A stretch of 64,000 nt of DNA from Flaccisagitta enflata (GCA_965153355.1 OZ231127.1:9300001-9364000), one strand, 5' to 3'; counted from the first letter of the stretch, positions 23,746-56,555 are shown. Numbers and translations are program-made. Notes: generated by a model not told the origin, from the sequence alone.

Positions 23746-24260
23746 GGGCAGCGGGCCCGAAGGGGCCAATGACCTATGCTTTCACACATAGGGGAAATTT
23801 CTCCTTCTTCTCCTTCTTCTTCTTCTTCTCCTTCTCCTTCTTCTTCTCCTTCTCCTTCCTCTCCGTACCCCCCCCCCTCAAGGCCCAAATCCTAGTCTCA
23901 AGACCCAAATCCTAGCTTCGAGGCTCAAATCCCCGCTTTGAAGCTCAAATCCCAGCCTTGAGGCTCAATTCTCAGTCTCCAGCCTAAGATACCAGCCTCG
24001 AGGCTCAAATCCCAGCCCTTAGGCTCAAATCCCAGTCTCAAGGCACAAATCCCAGCCATAAAGCTCAAATACCAGCTTCCAAGCTCAAATCCCTGCCCCG
24101 AAGCTCAAATCCCAGCCTCGAAGCTCAAATCTCAGCCTTGATGCTGAAATCCCAGCCTCGAAGCTCCAATCCCAGCCTCAAGGCCCTAATCCAAGCCTCA
24201 AGGCCCCAATTCCAGCCTCCAGGCCCTTATTCCATCCTTGAGGCCCAAATAAAAACAGCA
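23746..24260 (+). mobile_element. GGCAGCGG-family element with 20-bp minisatellite
   Basis: Starts GGGCAGCGGGCCCGAAGGGG. After a (CTT)n-rich part it has about 17 units of AGGCTCAAATCCCAGCCTCG. The inverted right end is missing. Confidence 0.7.
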
Positions 24261-24444
24261 TAGGCATGTGAGCCGTGAAACAAATCTAAGTTTGTTTTAA
24301 TTGAAGTTGGACTTTTATCCTTAAGTGTATATCCGCCGATGGCGAATCATTTTTTTTTTTTTTGGCACTTGAAACAGTCACATTCATATTTCTTTTAAGT
24401 TGTGATAAGCGTCTCGAGTTTACAAAAGTCAAATGCAGTCGTTT

Positions 24445-24632
24445 TTAGGCGCCTGGCCTGTACACGACTTGATAATCCGCTTTGTTGGTCAGTCCGTCAG
24501 TCAGTGGGTCTGTTGGTTAGTGGTTACACTTTTCTTTTTCAGTGTTTATGATGTTTAAATGCTTAAATAAAACTTTGTTATCACTGCCCCTGCCCACTCG
24601 CACACGACTTGAGTATCCGTGTATCCGGCCTT
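24445..24632 (+). mobile_element. GTCCG-family element, diverged
   Basis: TTTTTAGGCGCCTGGCC start, CCGCTTTGTTGGTCAGTCCG, and the end GTGTATCCGGCC. Confidence 0.65.
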
Positions 24633-24932
24633 TTTTCTAACTTATTTGAATCGATATTGATCAAAAACATCGATTTTGAGTCATATGTAATCGTTTCCTC
24701 TTCCATTGTCAAAATCACTTCCGTTTAATTTGTTTTTATCTTATCTCTTTCTAGTTTTTTTGTCATGTCAGAGATTCATTATACAAGCACGACATTCGTT
24801 TCAAAGATTCATTGCTTGCTCTCTTCGTAGAAAAAATAATCTTCATGATCATTATTTTGTGGTCACTCAATTTGAATCAATAAGTTTAGTGTCTTTCTCC
24901 TTTCTATTCTGCATTCTATTTTCGATATGGAC

Positions 24933-25208
24933 TCTAATTTTCAGCTGACATTGCCTCTGATTTTCAGCTGACCTTACCTCTGATTTTCAGCTGACCTTAC
25001 CTCTTATTTTCAGCTGACCTTACCTCTGATTTTCACCTGACTTTACGTCTGATTTTCAGCTGACCTTGCCTCTGATTTTCAGCTGACATTGCCTCTGATT
25101 TTCAGCTGATATTGCCTCTGATTTTCAGCAGACATTGCTTCTAATTTTCAGTTGACCCTACCTCTGATTTTCAGCTGACCTTCCCTCTAATTTTCAGTTG
25201 ACGTTTCC
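24933..25208 (+). repeat. 23-bp minisatellite, 12 units, each with a 3'-splice-like site
   Basis: Exactly 12 units of consensus TCTGATTTTCAGCTGACCTT plus ACC, with no length variation. Nearly every unit contains the acceptor-like TGATTTTCAG|CTGAC. The last unit abuts cPLA2 exon 1. Confidence 0.9.
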
Positions 25209-25215
25209 TTGGGCT

Positions 25216-46056
<20,841 letters not shown>

Positions 46057-46914
46057 TATTGAACTGACTCGCGGACATAGAAGATAACCATCGCATTTGA
46101 TATTTATGATAGTCTGAACAATCATCATAATCTTATTACATTATACCAGGGACTTGCAGAGGGGGGAAACACCTCCCCACAACTGTGGGGGGCCCAGGCC
46201 CTAAGGGGGCCCGTGCCAGGGCCAGATAAAGAACAAGAAAAAAAAAAAGAAAAAGGAAAAGGAAAATAGAATGCCGGATTAAAAGGATTTAAAAAAAAAC
46301 AGTTTTGATTGATAAACTTTTGCTTGGCATGAATAAAAACTCTGGGAGAAGCTAAAAAAGGGTCTTACCCTGCATATTCCATGAAGTTTAGAATTGTCTC
46401 GGTTTTGTTAAGAGTGAAACGGATTTTAGATGAATTCCCCTAAAAGACAACTACTTCCTTCTCCTATCTCACATCACTCATTGATGTTTAAGATAATCGC
46501 TTTCTTATTATTCAATAATAGAGAATGTTTTGAACGAAAATTAGACCAGAGAAAGGCAGCGAAATCAGAAGTTCCGAATGTAGACCTCAGGTTTTTATTG
46601 TTTCATGAAAAAAAAATCATTTTCCCTAATCAATGAAGTTACTTCACGATGGAATAGTTTTCTGGAAAACCTAGTGAAATGAGGCTGAGCCACAAAGGCG
46701 TAGCGATGGGGGCATCAGTGTAGGGGAGCAAAAAGCTCAGGGTCATCCAAGCCATTTTCAAGCCCAACAGCAACTTCAAGCTCGACAATGTTGGTCTACG
46801 TGTAGGAGACGGCCGGACTCAAATTGCAGTTATCCGACCTTACTTTCATCACTGATTTCAACAGGGTGAAACATTTGGAGGGGGAAAAGTTAGAATGAAG
46901 GGTCATATCATGTG

Positions 46915-47215
46915 CAGGGGTAAGGTTGAGTTTAGGGGTAGGGTTGAGTCTAGGGGTAGGGTTGGGTTTAGGGGTAGTGTTGGGTTTAGGGGTAATGTGG
47001 GGTTTAGGGGTAGGGTTGGGTTTAGGGTTAGGGTTGGGTTTAGGGTTAGGGTTGGGTTTAGGGGTAGGGTTGGGTTTAGGGGTAGGGTTCGGTTCAGGGG
47101 TAGGGGTTGACGTAGGGGTGGGTTTAGGGAAAGGGCTGAGTTAAAGGGCAGGGTAGGGTTTAGGGGCAGGGTTTGGTTTAGGGGTAGGGTGTCGGGTAAG
47201 GTTAAAGGCTTTAAA
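46915..47215 (+). repeat. TTAGGG-like interstitial satellite
   Basis: About 18 units of GGTTTAGGGGTAGGGTTG and variants. Some contain TTAGGG twice in a row. Flanked by unique sequence on both sides. Confidence 0.85.
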
Positions 47216-47432
47216 GGGTAGGGTCAGAGTTAGCTGTATTTATTTAATGTCGGGGCCGTGTCGCGTAAAAAATCCTTAAATATGTGCTTGCATATGTCCG
47301 GCCATCTCCTACACCTAAGCCCCAATGTTTTGCACCCTTTACTAAGCTTTTTTGCAACAATAATTAAGCTTTTTATGCTCAAGCTAGCTCTTTGAAACCA
47401 AAAACAACTTGTTTTTTAAATTCTTTAATTTT

Positions 47433-47587
47433 TAGTTGCGGACACGCAACTCTATAAGAGGCTTTGTCCGTCCGTTGGTCGGTCGGTCGGTTGGTCGGTC
47501 CGTCACGCTCAAGTTGAAAAGTGGGGAAACGCGCATTTCCGCCCCTGCCCATCCGTCCGCAACTGGTGGCCGTGTATCCGGCCTTGT
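47433..47587 (+). mobile_element. GTCCG-family element, compact
   Basis: AGTTGCGGACACGCAACT hairpin, a single short CGGTCGGTCGGTTGG array, GTGTATCCGGCCTTG end. Confidence 0.85.
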
Positions 47588-47939
47588 TCTCTTTTTTTCT
47601 CATCTTTTTCTACTTTTTCTTTCTCTTCTTCCTTTCCTCCTTATCAATCTTTTTACTAGATTCTCAGCCTGACAAACTTTCCAGCCCGACAAACAGGGCC
47701 GTCCATGGACGGCCTGGATGTCTATTGTTCTACACCAATGGATGGGGGCCTGGCAATGTGGTTTAGCAAGGGGAGCCCAAAATTAAGAGCATGGTAATGG
47801 GGCCCCCAGTGACAGAGACCCGGTGACAGAGGCCCCAATGACAGCAGGGTGCAATGACAAATAGACCTGATGACAGGGGGGCCCTGTGAGGGATGTTGTG
47901 GGGGGGCCGAAAAATTCTCTGCACGTCCCTGCATAATTC

Positions 47940-49420
47940 ATATCAATAATAGTCTTAATTCCTGTCTGATAAAGCATGCTATCATGAGATTCCAGATTAC
48001 AATGCTCCATGTATGTTTAGATACTTAGCATGGGCGATTTTCATAGATTGTATGTGTAAATTTGGTTACACTAAATAGATCTGCCATCGCACTATGAGCA
48101 ATGGTAAGAATTTCATCACACTTGTCCAACTAGAAATATGCATTTCATACTTTTTATTCTCATGTCGTTTTGCCTAAATGTGTGGACCATATGTTCCATA
48201 CCTCGCCATACATTCTTTCGAAATCAATCCTATCAATATCATCAATAAATGGCTTATGCTAAAAGTAGATAATTGTCAAACAAAGGATTTACTTTGTATA
48301 GAGTATGTATCTTTGTAACAGAGTATTGTATCTCAGCAAAGATAGGTTGCAGTTTAGTCTGAGAGGTGGCCAGCTTAATGTGATAAAAGCTCTCCTGACA
48401 AACAATGAGTCGTTTTCAGATTGGCTCTCCATTCGTTGTTATCTCATCGCCTCGAGATCTGTGTAAATTCAAAGAATTCAAAAATGGCAAAACAAAAAAA
48501 CATTCATGAATGACTCAGTAGATACAGTTTATCCTCCCTTTACATCCATTCGTTTTTATAAGAACATGTTATTTTCTCCTGAGGCTTATTGTTCTTTTTT
48601 TTTAGTCAATTTGAGGCTCAAACTGTTCTTATGATGTTCTTATTTTATTTAGATTGCTAGTTTATATTGAGATATTCTTTTTTCTGGTTACCTAACTGAA
48701 ACAAAATGAGAAACAAATGTTATTAAGATTCTATGAAACTAATCATTATGACAGTTCCTGCCAGGGAAAAATGAAGTGCTTCACCCCATTTTTGCATCAA
48801 TAATGGACTAATTATCCATCTACAAATGTTTTCATTTCTCAAGTTGTCACTGGATACACTTGATTTGTACGTCTGTTTCATATTTCACGCTTTAAATCGC
48901 CTTTTGGTAAGCAATTCTCACAGAAAATGGTGAAAAAATGAAGATTTTTTTTGTGAAATTTTGTTGACATTTTTTCTTTTTTCTGAGGTCGAAATTCTAA
49001 GAAGGCCACACCCAGAACAACTTTGCATTTTCAAAAACATGGATCTCTCTAAAAACGATTTTGGAAGAGAACTACGTTCTTTATTTTTTCATTTTATTAT
49101 TTTCTATGCAAAATTATAATTTTGACCAACCCTTTGTCAATGACAAAAAAGAAATTTGTAGAAATTTTCAGTAAATTTTTTTCAGTAATTTAAGCTAAAT
49201 CTGAGTCTCTTGCTAAATGGATGCAAATTTTGCCTTCAAATATCATGTATGTCTTATCTCAATCATTTTTATTCACTTGTTTTTCTATTTCTACTCATGT
49301 TTGTTTTCTATTTTGACCCATTTTGATACCCTAAATGTTGGCTTCGTGGGCACACTGTCTTATGGCAATAAATCCCTAAACTATTCTTGAGGCTGGCGAT
49401 GTTCTTGCGATTGTTCTGAT
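47940..49420. other. No gene recognised
   Basis: AT-rich. About 48550-48650 resembles the interior of the 441-851 MITE (ATAAGAACATGTT, GAGGCTCAAACTG, TTCTTATGATG). Otherwise no exon, repeat or RNA gene is supported. Confidence 0.45.
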
Positions 49421-49423
49421 TTT

Positions 49424-49648
49424 TAGATGCGTCCGTCAGGAACGCATCTCTATAGGAGGGTCTGTCCGTTGGTCCGTCGGTCTGTCCGTCGGTCCGTCCG
49501 CCCGTAACGCCTGTGCAAAAACCGATTTTCTCGGCTGATATAGGCCACGGTGAGACCTTGTACTCTCCTGTTGTCTCCATACATCTCACATATTTAGTCA
49601 ATACATGCAGAGACACAGTCGGGACACATCGTTGCCCGGACGGGCTTG
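49424..49648 (+). mobile_element. GTCCG-family element, GATGCG hairpin and GGGCTTG end
   Basis: Hairpin AGATGCGTCCGTCAGGAACG CATCT, then TCCGTTGGTCCGTCGG, and the end GACACAGTC with GGACGGGCTTG. Confidence 0.7.
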
Positions 49649-50229
49649 TTTTCCTTATTTCATCTCGCTTTTTCTGTCGTAAGTTTTTAGCTATTTTTTG
49701 CCCCATTTTTGAGGTTAAATCCTATTCCTTTTTAACGTATATTTTGTTTCAGAAGTGTAGAAAATGTCTCAGCATTAATTTGCGCAAATATTTATACTTT
49801 TCTCAAGGCTAGGGAAGAATAGTTTATAATGACTGATAAAGTTTGAGTGTTTTAACTGGGTACCACTTCTTTGTTATTGTCCTTCCCAAGAATGTACGAC
49901 TGTTTTTCTCTGATGTGAGCCTCAATGTTCTTATAAACAAGGTTCTTAAACAAAGAAATGAGTGAAGCGCACACCTGACATGCCTGCCTTAGGTGCTCCA
50001 ACACATCTCTAACTCCGGTCATGTCTGTCAGTCAATCTGTCGGTAGGTTGGCCGCGCAACCTCGCTCAATGCCCGTACTCACCTGCTTGTAAACTCGCTC
50101 ACTTGCGGCATTTACGGGGGGGGGAGTTGACTCACATTTTTGCCATTTTTCACTCTCTCCCTCTACGAGACAGATCTCACACGTTGAAAACGTGACAGAC
50201 AAACAAACGAATTTCCGTATATATGGTAA

Positions 50230-50470
50230 CAAGTGACGCGGGGACACAATAGCGTTGCGGACGGGAGGGCAAGGACATCCAACCCCCAGCCTCACCCCAC
50301 ACCACCCCCAACCCCCCTTCAACACACTCACAAAAAAGCAATACCAACTGCAGCATCCTAAATACGCGTTCCCCGCGTTTTCAACTTGAGCGTGACAACT
50401 CGACTGTGATGGATGGACCAATGGACTAACGGACGCCCAAAGCCTCTTATAGAGTTGCGTGTCCGCAACA
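50230..50470 (-). mobile_element. GTCCG-family element, CGTCACTTG-ending subfamily
   Basis: Minus orientation with GTTGCGGACACGCAACT hairpin and CGCGTCACTTG end. It lies about 35 bp downstream of the PPxY exon's donor, inside the presumed intron. Confidence 0.82.
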
Positions 50471-50503
50471 AAAAACTAAAAACATCCTTGATACCAAACT
50501 TAC

Positions 50504-50612
50504 GATGAATTGTTCAAGATAATGTGGTAAGAAGGTGGTTTGGAGGTTTCGTCTTCTTTGTATTCTGGTGGCATCGGAACTTGACCAATCAGAGGCGGTT
50601 CCTCCACCAAAG
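50504..50612 (-). CDS. PPxY-motif exon (cytosolic tail of a probable LAPTM-like membrane protein)
   Basis: The acceptor is gatcattttcag|CTTTGG and the donor TCATC|gtaagt, both strong. Open in phase 1, it encodes LVEEPPLIGQVPMPPEYKED and SKPPSYHIIL. The two PPxY motifs (PPEY, PPSY) are ligands for WW domains of Nedd4-type ubiquitin ligases, as in the lysosomal LAPTM4/5 tails. It is assigned to the same gene as the 56-59 kb exons by strand and content only. At least one linking exon is missing because the phases do not join directly, so it could be a different gene. Confidence 0.5.
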
Positions 50613-50741
50613 CTGAAAATGATTGGTCACCGTTTCGAGGACGACGCGGAGGGCGGCTGGAAGGTTAGGCAGTGGTTGAATCATAGGGGCAGTCAGTGTT
50701 TACTGTGAATATTATGCACTGTATAGCGATAATGCTAAAAA

Positions 50742-50840
50742 AAAGGCCAAGTAAGCCAATGATGCGTCCTCTTTGATTGAATGAATGTTTTTTTGTGAAA
50801 GAATTTTTTTTTTACGAAAGAATGTCATTTAAAACCCCTG
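50742..50840 (-). mobile_element. GTCCG-family fragment, GATGCG subfamily
   Basis: AAAAGGCCAAGTAAGCCAAT and GATGCGTCCTCTTTGATTGA match the start of 39265-39560. Confidence 0.55.
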
Positions 50841-50849
50841 ACATAATTA

Positions 50850-51890
50850 GGCGAACTGGAAACATATGCCTTATAGGGTAAAATATTGGCCCAAGCCCTG
50901 CAAGATTTGACACAGAGATAGCTAAAATATCTTATTTTGACATAGTAAGGCAACATACAGGGATTATTCACTGGTAGAAGGATGAGAAGGTGATAAGTCA
51001 GTAATGGCGAATCCGATAATGACGGATTTTCACAGAAATATCTTTACACTGTAAGCGGTTATTTATAGCATGAAAAAGATGGCATATACTTAAAGCTTTT
51101 TTTTTTGCCTTTGATGGCTAAAAACTCATTTCCTAGATAAAATTGAGAGAGCAGGTCCGAGGAATGGGCAGGGGCAGCCCGTGAGACTGAAGAAATTGTG
51201 CATTAAGGAATTTGGTAATAATGGACAAAGTGGAACTGTTATCAGAGAATAAGAGACCTAAATAGGATATCAACTTATGACTTGGAGCAAGTAAAGGGAA
51301 AAAAGTTTATTCAGTCACTTTTTGATCAATTTTTCGCATCAAGATAATTACTATGAACCAAAAAAATGTTTTCACATGCTTCACAGAAGCATATAGCACA
51401 CCCCCCCAAAAAATAGGTCCGGCGTTAGCCGTTTTATAGCGAAGGGAACAGTCTATACAATGAGGAACGACAGGTAATTGTAAAATGTGCGTGAGAATGA
51501 TTTTAAAAAACCATTTTTCTGATGCTGTCAGCGATACGATTTTGGAGTTTTGATCCATTTTTTTCCCGAAATGTGTTAATTATGTTAATAGTTGCCTGTG
51601 ATAATTTTTTCCACCTTAATATATGCAATTTTGTCACCTTACGAAAAAAACACCTGAAGGAGGTCAAGTTACAAAAGAAAATCATAAAATTGTAGTATGC
51701 AACTTATTATTTTTGTTTACGATACTTCCCGTCCGAGTTAGGCTATGAAATTTCAACTGGTGTTAGGGAACATGCTCAACTACTTCCGTGTCAATTTTCA
51801 TGATCCTAGGCAAATTTTAAGTGTCGCTTTTCCTCCTTTGATTCCAAAATCCATGCTAAAAAGGAGTTTTCGAAAAAAAGATTTTTCATC
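50850..51890. other. No feature recognised
   Basis: AT-rich, with short frames only. No splice-supported exon. Confidence 0.45.
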
Positions 51891-51892
51891 TT

Positions 51893-52030
51893 GAAAATAA
51901 CAAATCTGTAAAACGGTCAAACTTTTTGCATTTTTAAAAACATACGACGCAAGATATACTAATTTTTAAGCGTCGTATGTTTTTGTTTTTTTCATTTTTG
52001 CGTTTTCTATGCAAATTTGTTATTTTCAGT
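51893..52030. repeat. Small hairpin inside a larger inverted repeat
   Basis: AAAAACATACGACGC (51936-51950) and GCGTCGTATGTTTTT (51970-51984) are perfect 15-bp arms around a 19-bp loop. Outer sequence TGAAAATAACAAAT / ATTTGTTATTTTCA extends the symmetry. Confidence 0.75.
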
Positions 52031-52315
52031 GAGCATGAGTTGGAGTGATTTTTTGCTCCTTCGAGAAAGCGAGCTGCTGGTGAAATGGCGCGTGTGGTGG
52101 AGGGATATCTGATGAACATTGAGTCTCAATTTACATAATCAAGCTGTGTGTTGTCAGCATAAATGCAAATCTATCGTTTTTGCTTGTTCGAATACATGCT
52201 TGCTTGCTTGTTTTTGTGCTTACATGCTTGAAAACAACTGTAAGAAATGACCGAAAATGAAGCGAAAAGGAAAGAAAAAGACGAGTAAAAAATAGTTAAA
52301 GAAATGGAGAAAGAA

Positions 52316-52318
52316 GGA

Positions 52319-52382
<64 letters not shown>
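52316..52382 (+). repeat. (GAAA)n microsatellite
   Basis: About 16 AAAG units; further short AAAG runs at 52598-52640 and 52980-53060. Confidence 0.93.
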
Positions 52383-52384
<2 letters not shown>

Positions 52385-52424
52385 TTAGACAAAAAGAAAG
52401 AGAGAAAGAATGAAAGCATTGAAA

Positions 52425-52598
52425 CAAGTAATGGGTGGGCAGAGGCGTCCAACCTCTATTCACACCCCCCTCCCCACACACATGCAAGCATCAGATCACT
52501 TTTTGACGCGCGTCCACAGACTAATGGTATGACTGATGGACAGACGGACGGATGGACAGTCAGACAGAGCCTCTAAAAGAGTCGTGGGTCCGCAGCTA
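52425..52598 (-). mobile_element. GTCCG-family element between AAAG tracts
   Basis: CAAGTAATGGGTGGGCAG end, GACAGACGGACGGATGGAC array, and a diverged hairpin AGCTGCGGACCCACGACTC. Confidence 0.65.
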
Positions 52599-52724
52599 AG
52601 AAAGAAAGAAATATAGTAAGAAAGAAAGAAAGAAAGAAAAACTAAAAGATAAATAACAAGAACAAAATTCAACCTATAGATGCATCCTTTGCTTTTCCTT
52701 CCTGTGACTGAGCTTGTGATCGCA

Positions 52725-52728
52725 CGCG

Positions 52729-52771
<43 letters not shown>
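52725..52771 (+). repeat. (GA)n microsatellite
   Basis: About 21 units. Confidence 0.93.
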
Positions 52772-52775
<4 letters not shown>

Positions 52776-52849
52776 AGAAGGTAGACAAGGGAGAGAGAGA
52801 GGTCCTGCTGGATCCTGCTGGATTTTTTGCAAACAATAAAAAAAAACGC

Positions 52850-52935
52850 CATGGATGGAGCAACAGACTTACAGATGGATGTACGGACAGACCGACGGAT
52901 GGAAAAAGCCTCTACAAGAGATGCTGATCTAAAAA
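52850..52935 (-). mobile_element. GTCCG-family fragment
   Basis: GGACAGACCGACGGATGG, then CCTCTACAAGAGATGCTGATC, which is the hairpin end of the GATGCG type. Confidence 0.5.
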
Positions 52936-53389
52936 AACTAAGCGATGGGTAGAAAAAAAGGGTTAAAAAAAAGAGGGAATGAAAGAAAGAAAGAGAAAAC
53001 GAAGAAAGAATGAAAGAGAAAGAAAGAAAAAGAAAAAAAAAAAGAAAGAAAAGAAGAGAGAATATATTGAGACAAATGAATGAATAAATGAATAAGTCAG
53101 TAAGTGATTGTGGAGGAGTAAAAGAAAGGAACAAAATTATAAGATTTTTTTTGTTTCAGATATTGCCACCGGTCAGGCAAAACAAAGTAGTTTATTTGTT
53201 TAAAATCTGAAACAGTGGTCCCAGCTGACTTTTGGAGCTACTATCTAAGCTGCTGGCTCCTACTATCTAGATAGTAGCTAAAATTTTTTTCTTGCTATCA
53301 AAATTATTATTGCATACATATAATATGTATAGGGCAATGTAACTATATTAGTTACCATCTCCAAGATATTCTTAAGGGGACCTAGTGAT

Positions 53390-53700
53390 AAAGATTGTTT
53401 TCCCTAAATTTTTTTTTCACAAAAAATTTTTTTGTTAATATTTTTTTTTTTTGTAAAATATTTTTTCGCAAAATTTTTTTTGCTGATTTGTTTTGCTTAT
53501 TTTTTTTCTAAATCTTTTTTTCTTTTATTTTTATTCGCAAAATTGTTTTTCACTAAATTTTTTTTTGCTCCAGTCATTTTTGCTAAATCTTTTTTTTCTA
53601 AATTTTTTTTCACTAAATTTTTTTTCAGTAATTTTTTTTTAAAATTCTTTTTTCACTAAATTTGTTTGCTGATTTTTTATTTCATTTTTAAAAAACTTTC
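53390..53700 (+). repeat. T-rich degenerate tandem repeat
   Basis: About 17 imperfect units of CACTAAATTTTTTTTGC, AAAATTTTTTTTGCT and similar, about 18 bp each. Flanked by CTATCTAGATAGTAGCTA and related CTATCTA motifs at 53240-53280 and 54030-54110. Confidence 0.6.
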
Positions 53701-54288
53701 TTTAGATTTTTAGTGAAAAAAAGGTATATCTTATAATACTACAAAATATTTTGCTTACATTATTTTTCATAACTCATCACTATGTCCTCTTAAATCAATT
53801 GATATCCATTCCTGGAATTATTTTTTCCCTGAAGCAATGTTTTCTAAATTTACAATATAATATAGAGTTAAGCTTGTCAAACTTTTATAACAGCCCGCTT
53901 TTTTTTTGCCTTGAAATTTTATTGATTTTTACCATTTTCCTCTTGATCAATAACTAAAAATATATCAAAATATTTAAAATTTGCTAGTAGTTAGCACTAT
54001 TTAAAAAAATTTCATTTAGTATCTAAATTAGAAGCTATCATCTAAATCAATTTTTACTATCTAAGGAACACTTGTTACTATCTAGATCTAGCTACTAACT
54101 ATCCAACTTGGGACCATTGATCTGACACACTAAGTTGCTTGGTTTTGGGCCTCGAGTTCGTATGAAAGCATAGCTCATAGGCCGTTTTGGGGCCGCTGCT
54201 CAAAAATTATCTAAGACGGTGATTTTCTCCACTTTTCAACTAAAGCATAACCAACAGACCGACAAACGGACCGACAAAGCCTATAAAC

Positions 54289-54441
54289 CGTGATGAGCGT
54301 CGTCAATTGCAAGTTGCATACAATTCCTTGTTCCGCAAGATATTCAACTATCGTTGGTCAGAAAGCGTGTCAGCTCTGCGATCCATAATAGAGCGGCCCA
54401 CTTGGGAGCAACTCGTTGAAAAAGACGCTCAAGTTTTCTGA
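54289..54441 (+). mobile_element. LINE reverse-transcriptase ORF, C-terminal fragment
   Basis: A 50-codon frame reads RRQLQVAYNSLFRKIFNYRW, then RPTWEQLVEKDAQVF and a stop. The pattern YNSLFRKIF followed by RPTWEQLV is typical of the end of CR1/RTE-like LINE polyproteins. It is 5'-truncated, directly after a GTCCG-family fragment, and unrelated in sequence to the 9-11 kb LINE. Confidence 0.65.
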
Positions 54442-54592
54442 ATCGCATTCTTAAGGCCAGTCCAACAACGCTGTCTTACCAATATGATTTTCTGATGTCA
54501 ATTTTCGGGATTTGCACTGTATTTCCTCCTTATCCGGTTTGCATCCTAGTCCAACCTCATACAAACGTTTAGTGGAGCGTCGACCACTATAA

Positions 54593-54736
54593 CAAGGCCG
54601 GATACACGGCTACCAAATGCGGACAAGTGGGCAGGGGCGGAAATGCGCGTTTTCCCGCTTATTGACTCAATCATAACGGACCAACGGACGGACCAACGGA
54701 CAAAGCCTCTTATAGACTTGCGCGTCCGCAACTAAA
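54593..54736 (-). mobile_element. GTCCG-family element, compact
   Basis: GGCCTTG end, GACCAACGGACGGACC array, and hairpin AGTTGCGGACGCGCAAGT on the minus strand. Confidence 0.82.
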
Positions 54737-54867
54737 AACGCAGTACATTTATTTTTTCTCTTTCTTTTTTTGTCTTATCTAGAAACCGCCAGTTTTGTTC
54801 TCTGTTACTCATTGATGTTGTCCTCTTGATTTGTTACTCAATTGTACCGCTACACTTAATGTGTGAA

Positions 54868-55075
54868 TGAATGAATGATTGAATGACTGAATGAATGAAG
54901 GATGGGTTGATCAAATCTTTAATAAAAAGTAAACAATTCAAGAACCGCCAGGAGATTCATGTCTATGAAAGAAAAATCCACTAGACTAATGAATGAATGA
55001 ATGAATGAATGAATGAATGAATGAATGAATGAATGAAAGAATGAATGATTATATGAATGAGTGAATGAATGAATG
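54868..55075 (+). repeat. (GAAT)n microsatellite
   Basis: Two TGAA/GAAT-rich tracts, the longer at 54989-55076 with minor variants. Confidence 0.85.
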
Positions 55076-55109
55076 CACAAATTGCCAAAACTGTTAATTA
55101 TCGAAGGAA

Positions 55110-55700
55110 TGCAAGTAGCCAAGTAACGTGAAAATTTGAGTAATCATATCAAGAATCAGAGTTATGACATGTTGAAAGATATGCTGAAAATAGCTATTTA
55201 GGCATGTTTTAAAGATATATTTTAATTGTATATTGAAAAATATTTAAAAAAATATTCATCTATATAAAAATTATTTGTTTTTGACAGATCTTGAATATTT
55301 TCAAACATTTTTTTATTGAATTAATACAAAAAAATCATGAAAATATATGAAAATAGAATAGTACACTTCAAATATAGAAATATTAATATCTAGCTAATAA
55401 AGATAGATTTTGCATCAATTTTTTTTATTTTGCTATCAAAAAATTATATATTTTGCAAAAATCATGAAAAAACTTGTCATATTGAATATTTATTTTATAG
55501 CCATTATGAATGCCATTTTCCACGCGATCTTGCTCCGTGTCTTATTTTATTTTGTATTTTTGGCTGAACATGGACAGAATGCACCCTAGTCCATATGTAC
55601 ATATCCCAAAGTACCATTTATATCACTTTCTCAGGCTCAGATACATGAAATTAAACCCCAGTTCACCTAATCTTGTCAGGGATGTTAAAAAGAAATAAAT
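55110..55700. other. Very AT-rich, no feature recognised
   Basis: Long A/T runs without a supported exon or element. Confidence 0.45.
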
Positions 55701-55734
55701 GATTTTATGAATTATTTACTATATGTATGTTACT

Positions 55735-55893
55735 GTCACTGGGTTAGGCCTTAGGCCCACTTTTATATTGAAAAAATGCATGATTTCGCTATTTAAAATG
55801 AATGTGTTACTGACTGACCAATCAACTGACCGACCGACCAACCAACCGACCAACAGACAAAGCCTATTCAAGAGATGCGAGGACGCACCTAAA
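55735..55893 (-). mobile_element. GTCCG-family element, GATGCG subfamily
   Basis: GACTGACCAATCAACTGACC array, CCTATTCAAGAGATGCGAGG, and hairpin AGGTGCGTCCTCGCATCT. Confidence 0.6.
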
Positions 55894-55952
55894 AAGTCAC
55901 GGGCGAATGATATGATAGAAGAACAGGCAAGATTTTTAGTGTTTTACTGGTC

Positions 55953-56170
<218 letters not shown>

Positions 56171-56273
56171 AAAAGGGTCTTTGAAGGGGCGGTCGAATTC
56201 GATCGATATAATCTATTTTTTCGTCCATCCGGCGGACGAAATGGTGATGCCTTTTTTCGCCTGATCAAAATAA

Positions 56274-56436
56274 CAAGGCCGGATACACGGCCAATACCAG
56301 TCGCGGACGGGTGGGCAGGGGCGGAAATGCATGTTTTTCCCACTTTACGACTCGTTTTCACGGACCGACCGACCAACCAACTGACCGACGGACGGACGGA
56401 CAAAGCCTCTTATAGAGTCGCTTGTCCGCGACTAAA
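56274..56436 (-). mobile_element. GTCCG-family element, compact
   Basis: GTGTATCCGGCCTTG end and hairpin AGTCGCGGACAAGCGACT, minus orientation. Confidence 0.85.
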
Positions 56437-56554
56437 AAGTCGATACAAAATGAGACAACGAGCGGCAATGATGCCATTATCAATGGTACACAATGGTGCC
56501 GAGCGATTTCCCTATCTTTTTTCTCTTCCTTATCCTCTTCCTCATCAAATGCCG

Positions 56555-56555
<1 letters not shown>

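Larger units (their letters stand above)
46149..47933. mobile_element. Possible 1.8-kb inverted-repeat element
   Basis: The left end CAGGGACTTGCAGAG is matched inverted by CTCTGCACGTCCCTG at 47918-47933. Both ends continue into GC-rich, CCCCACAAC-containing sequence. No clear target duplication and no transposase. It encloses the 46.9-47.2 kb satellite and a GTCCG element. Confidence 0.45.

Noticed and set aside
46895-47144. True telomere
   Set aside because: Units are irregular, the array is short, and unique sequence continues on both sides.
48000-49400. Search for tRNA, snRNA or rRNA genes here and elsewhere
   Set aside because: No cloverleaf, A/B box pair or conserved RNA core was recognised anywhere except the weak B-box-like motif at 9205.
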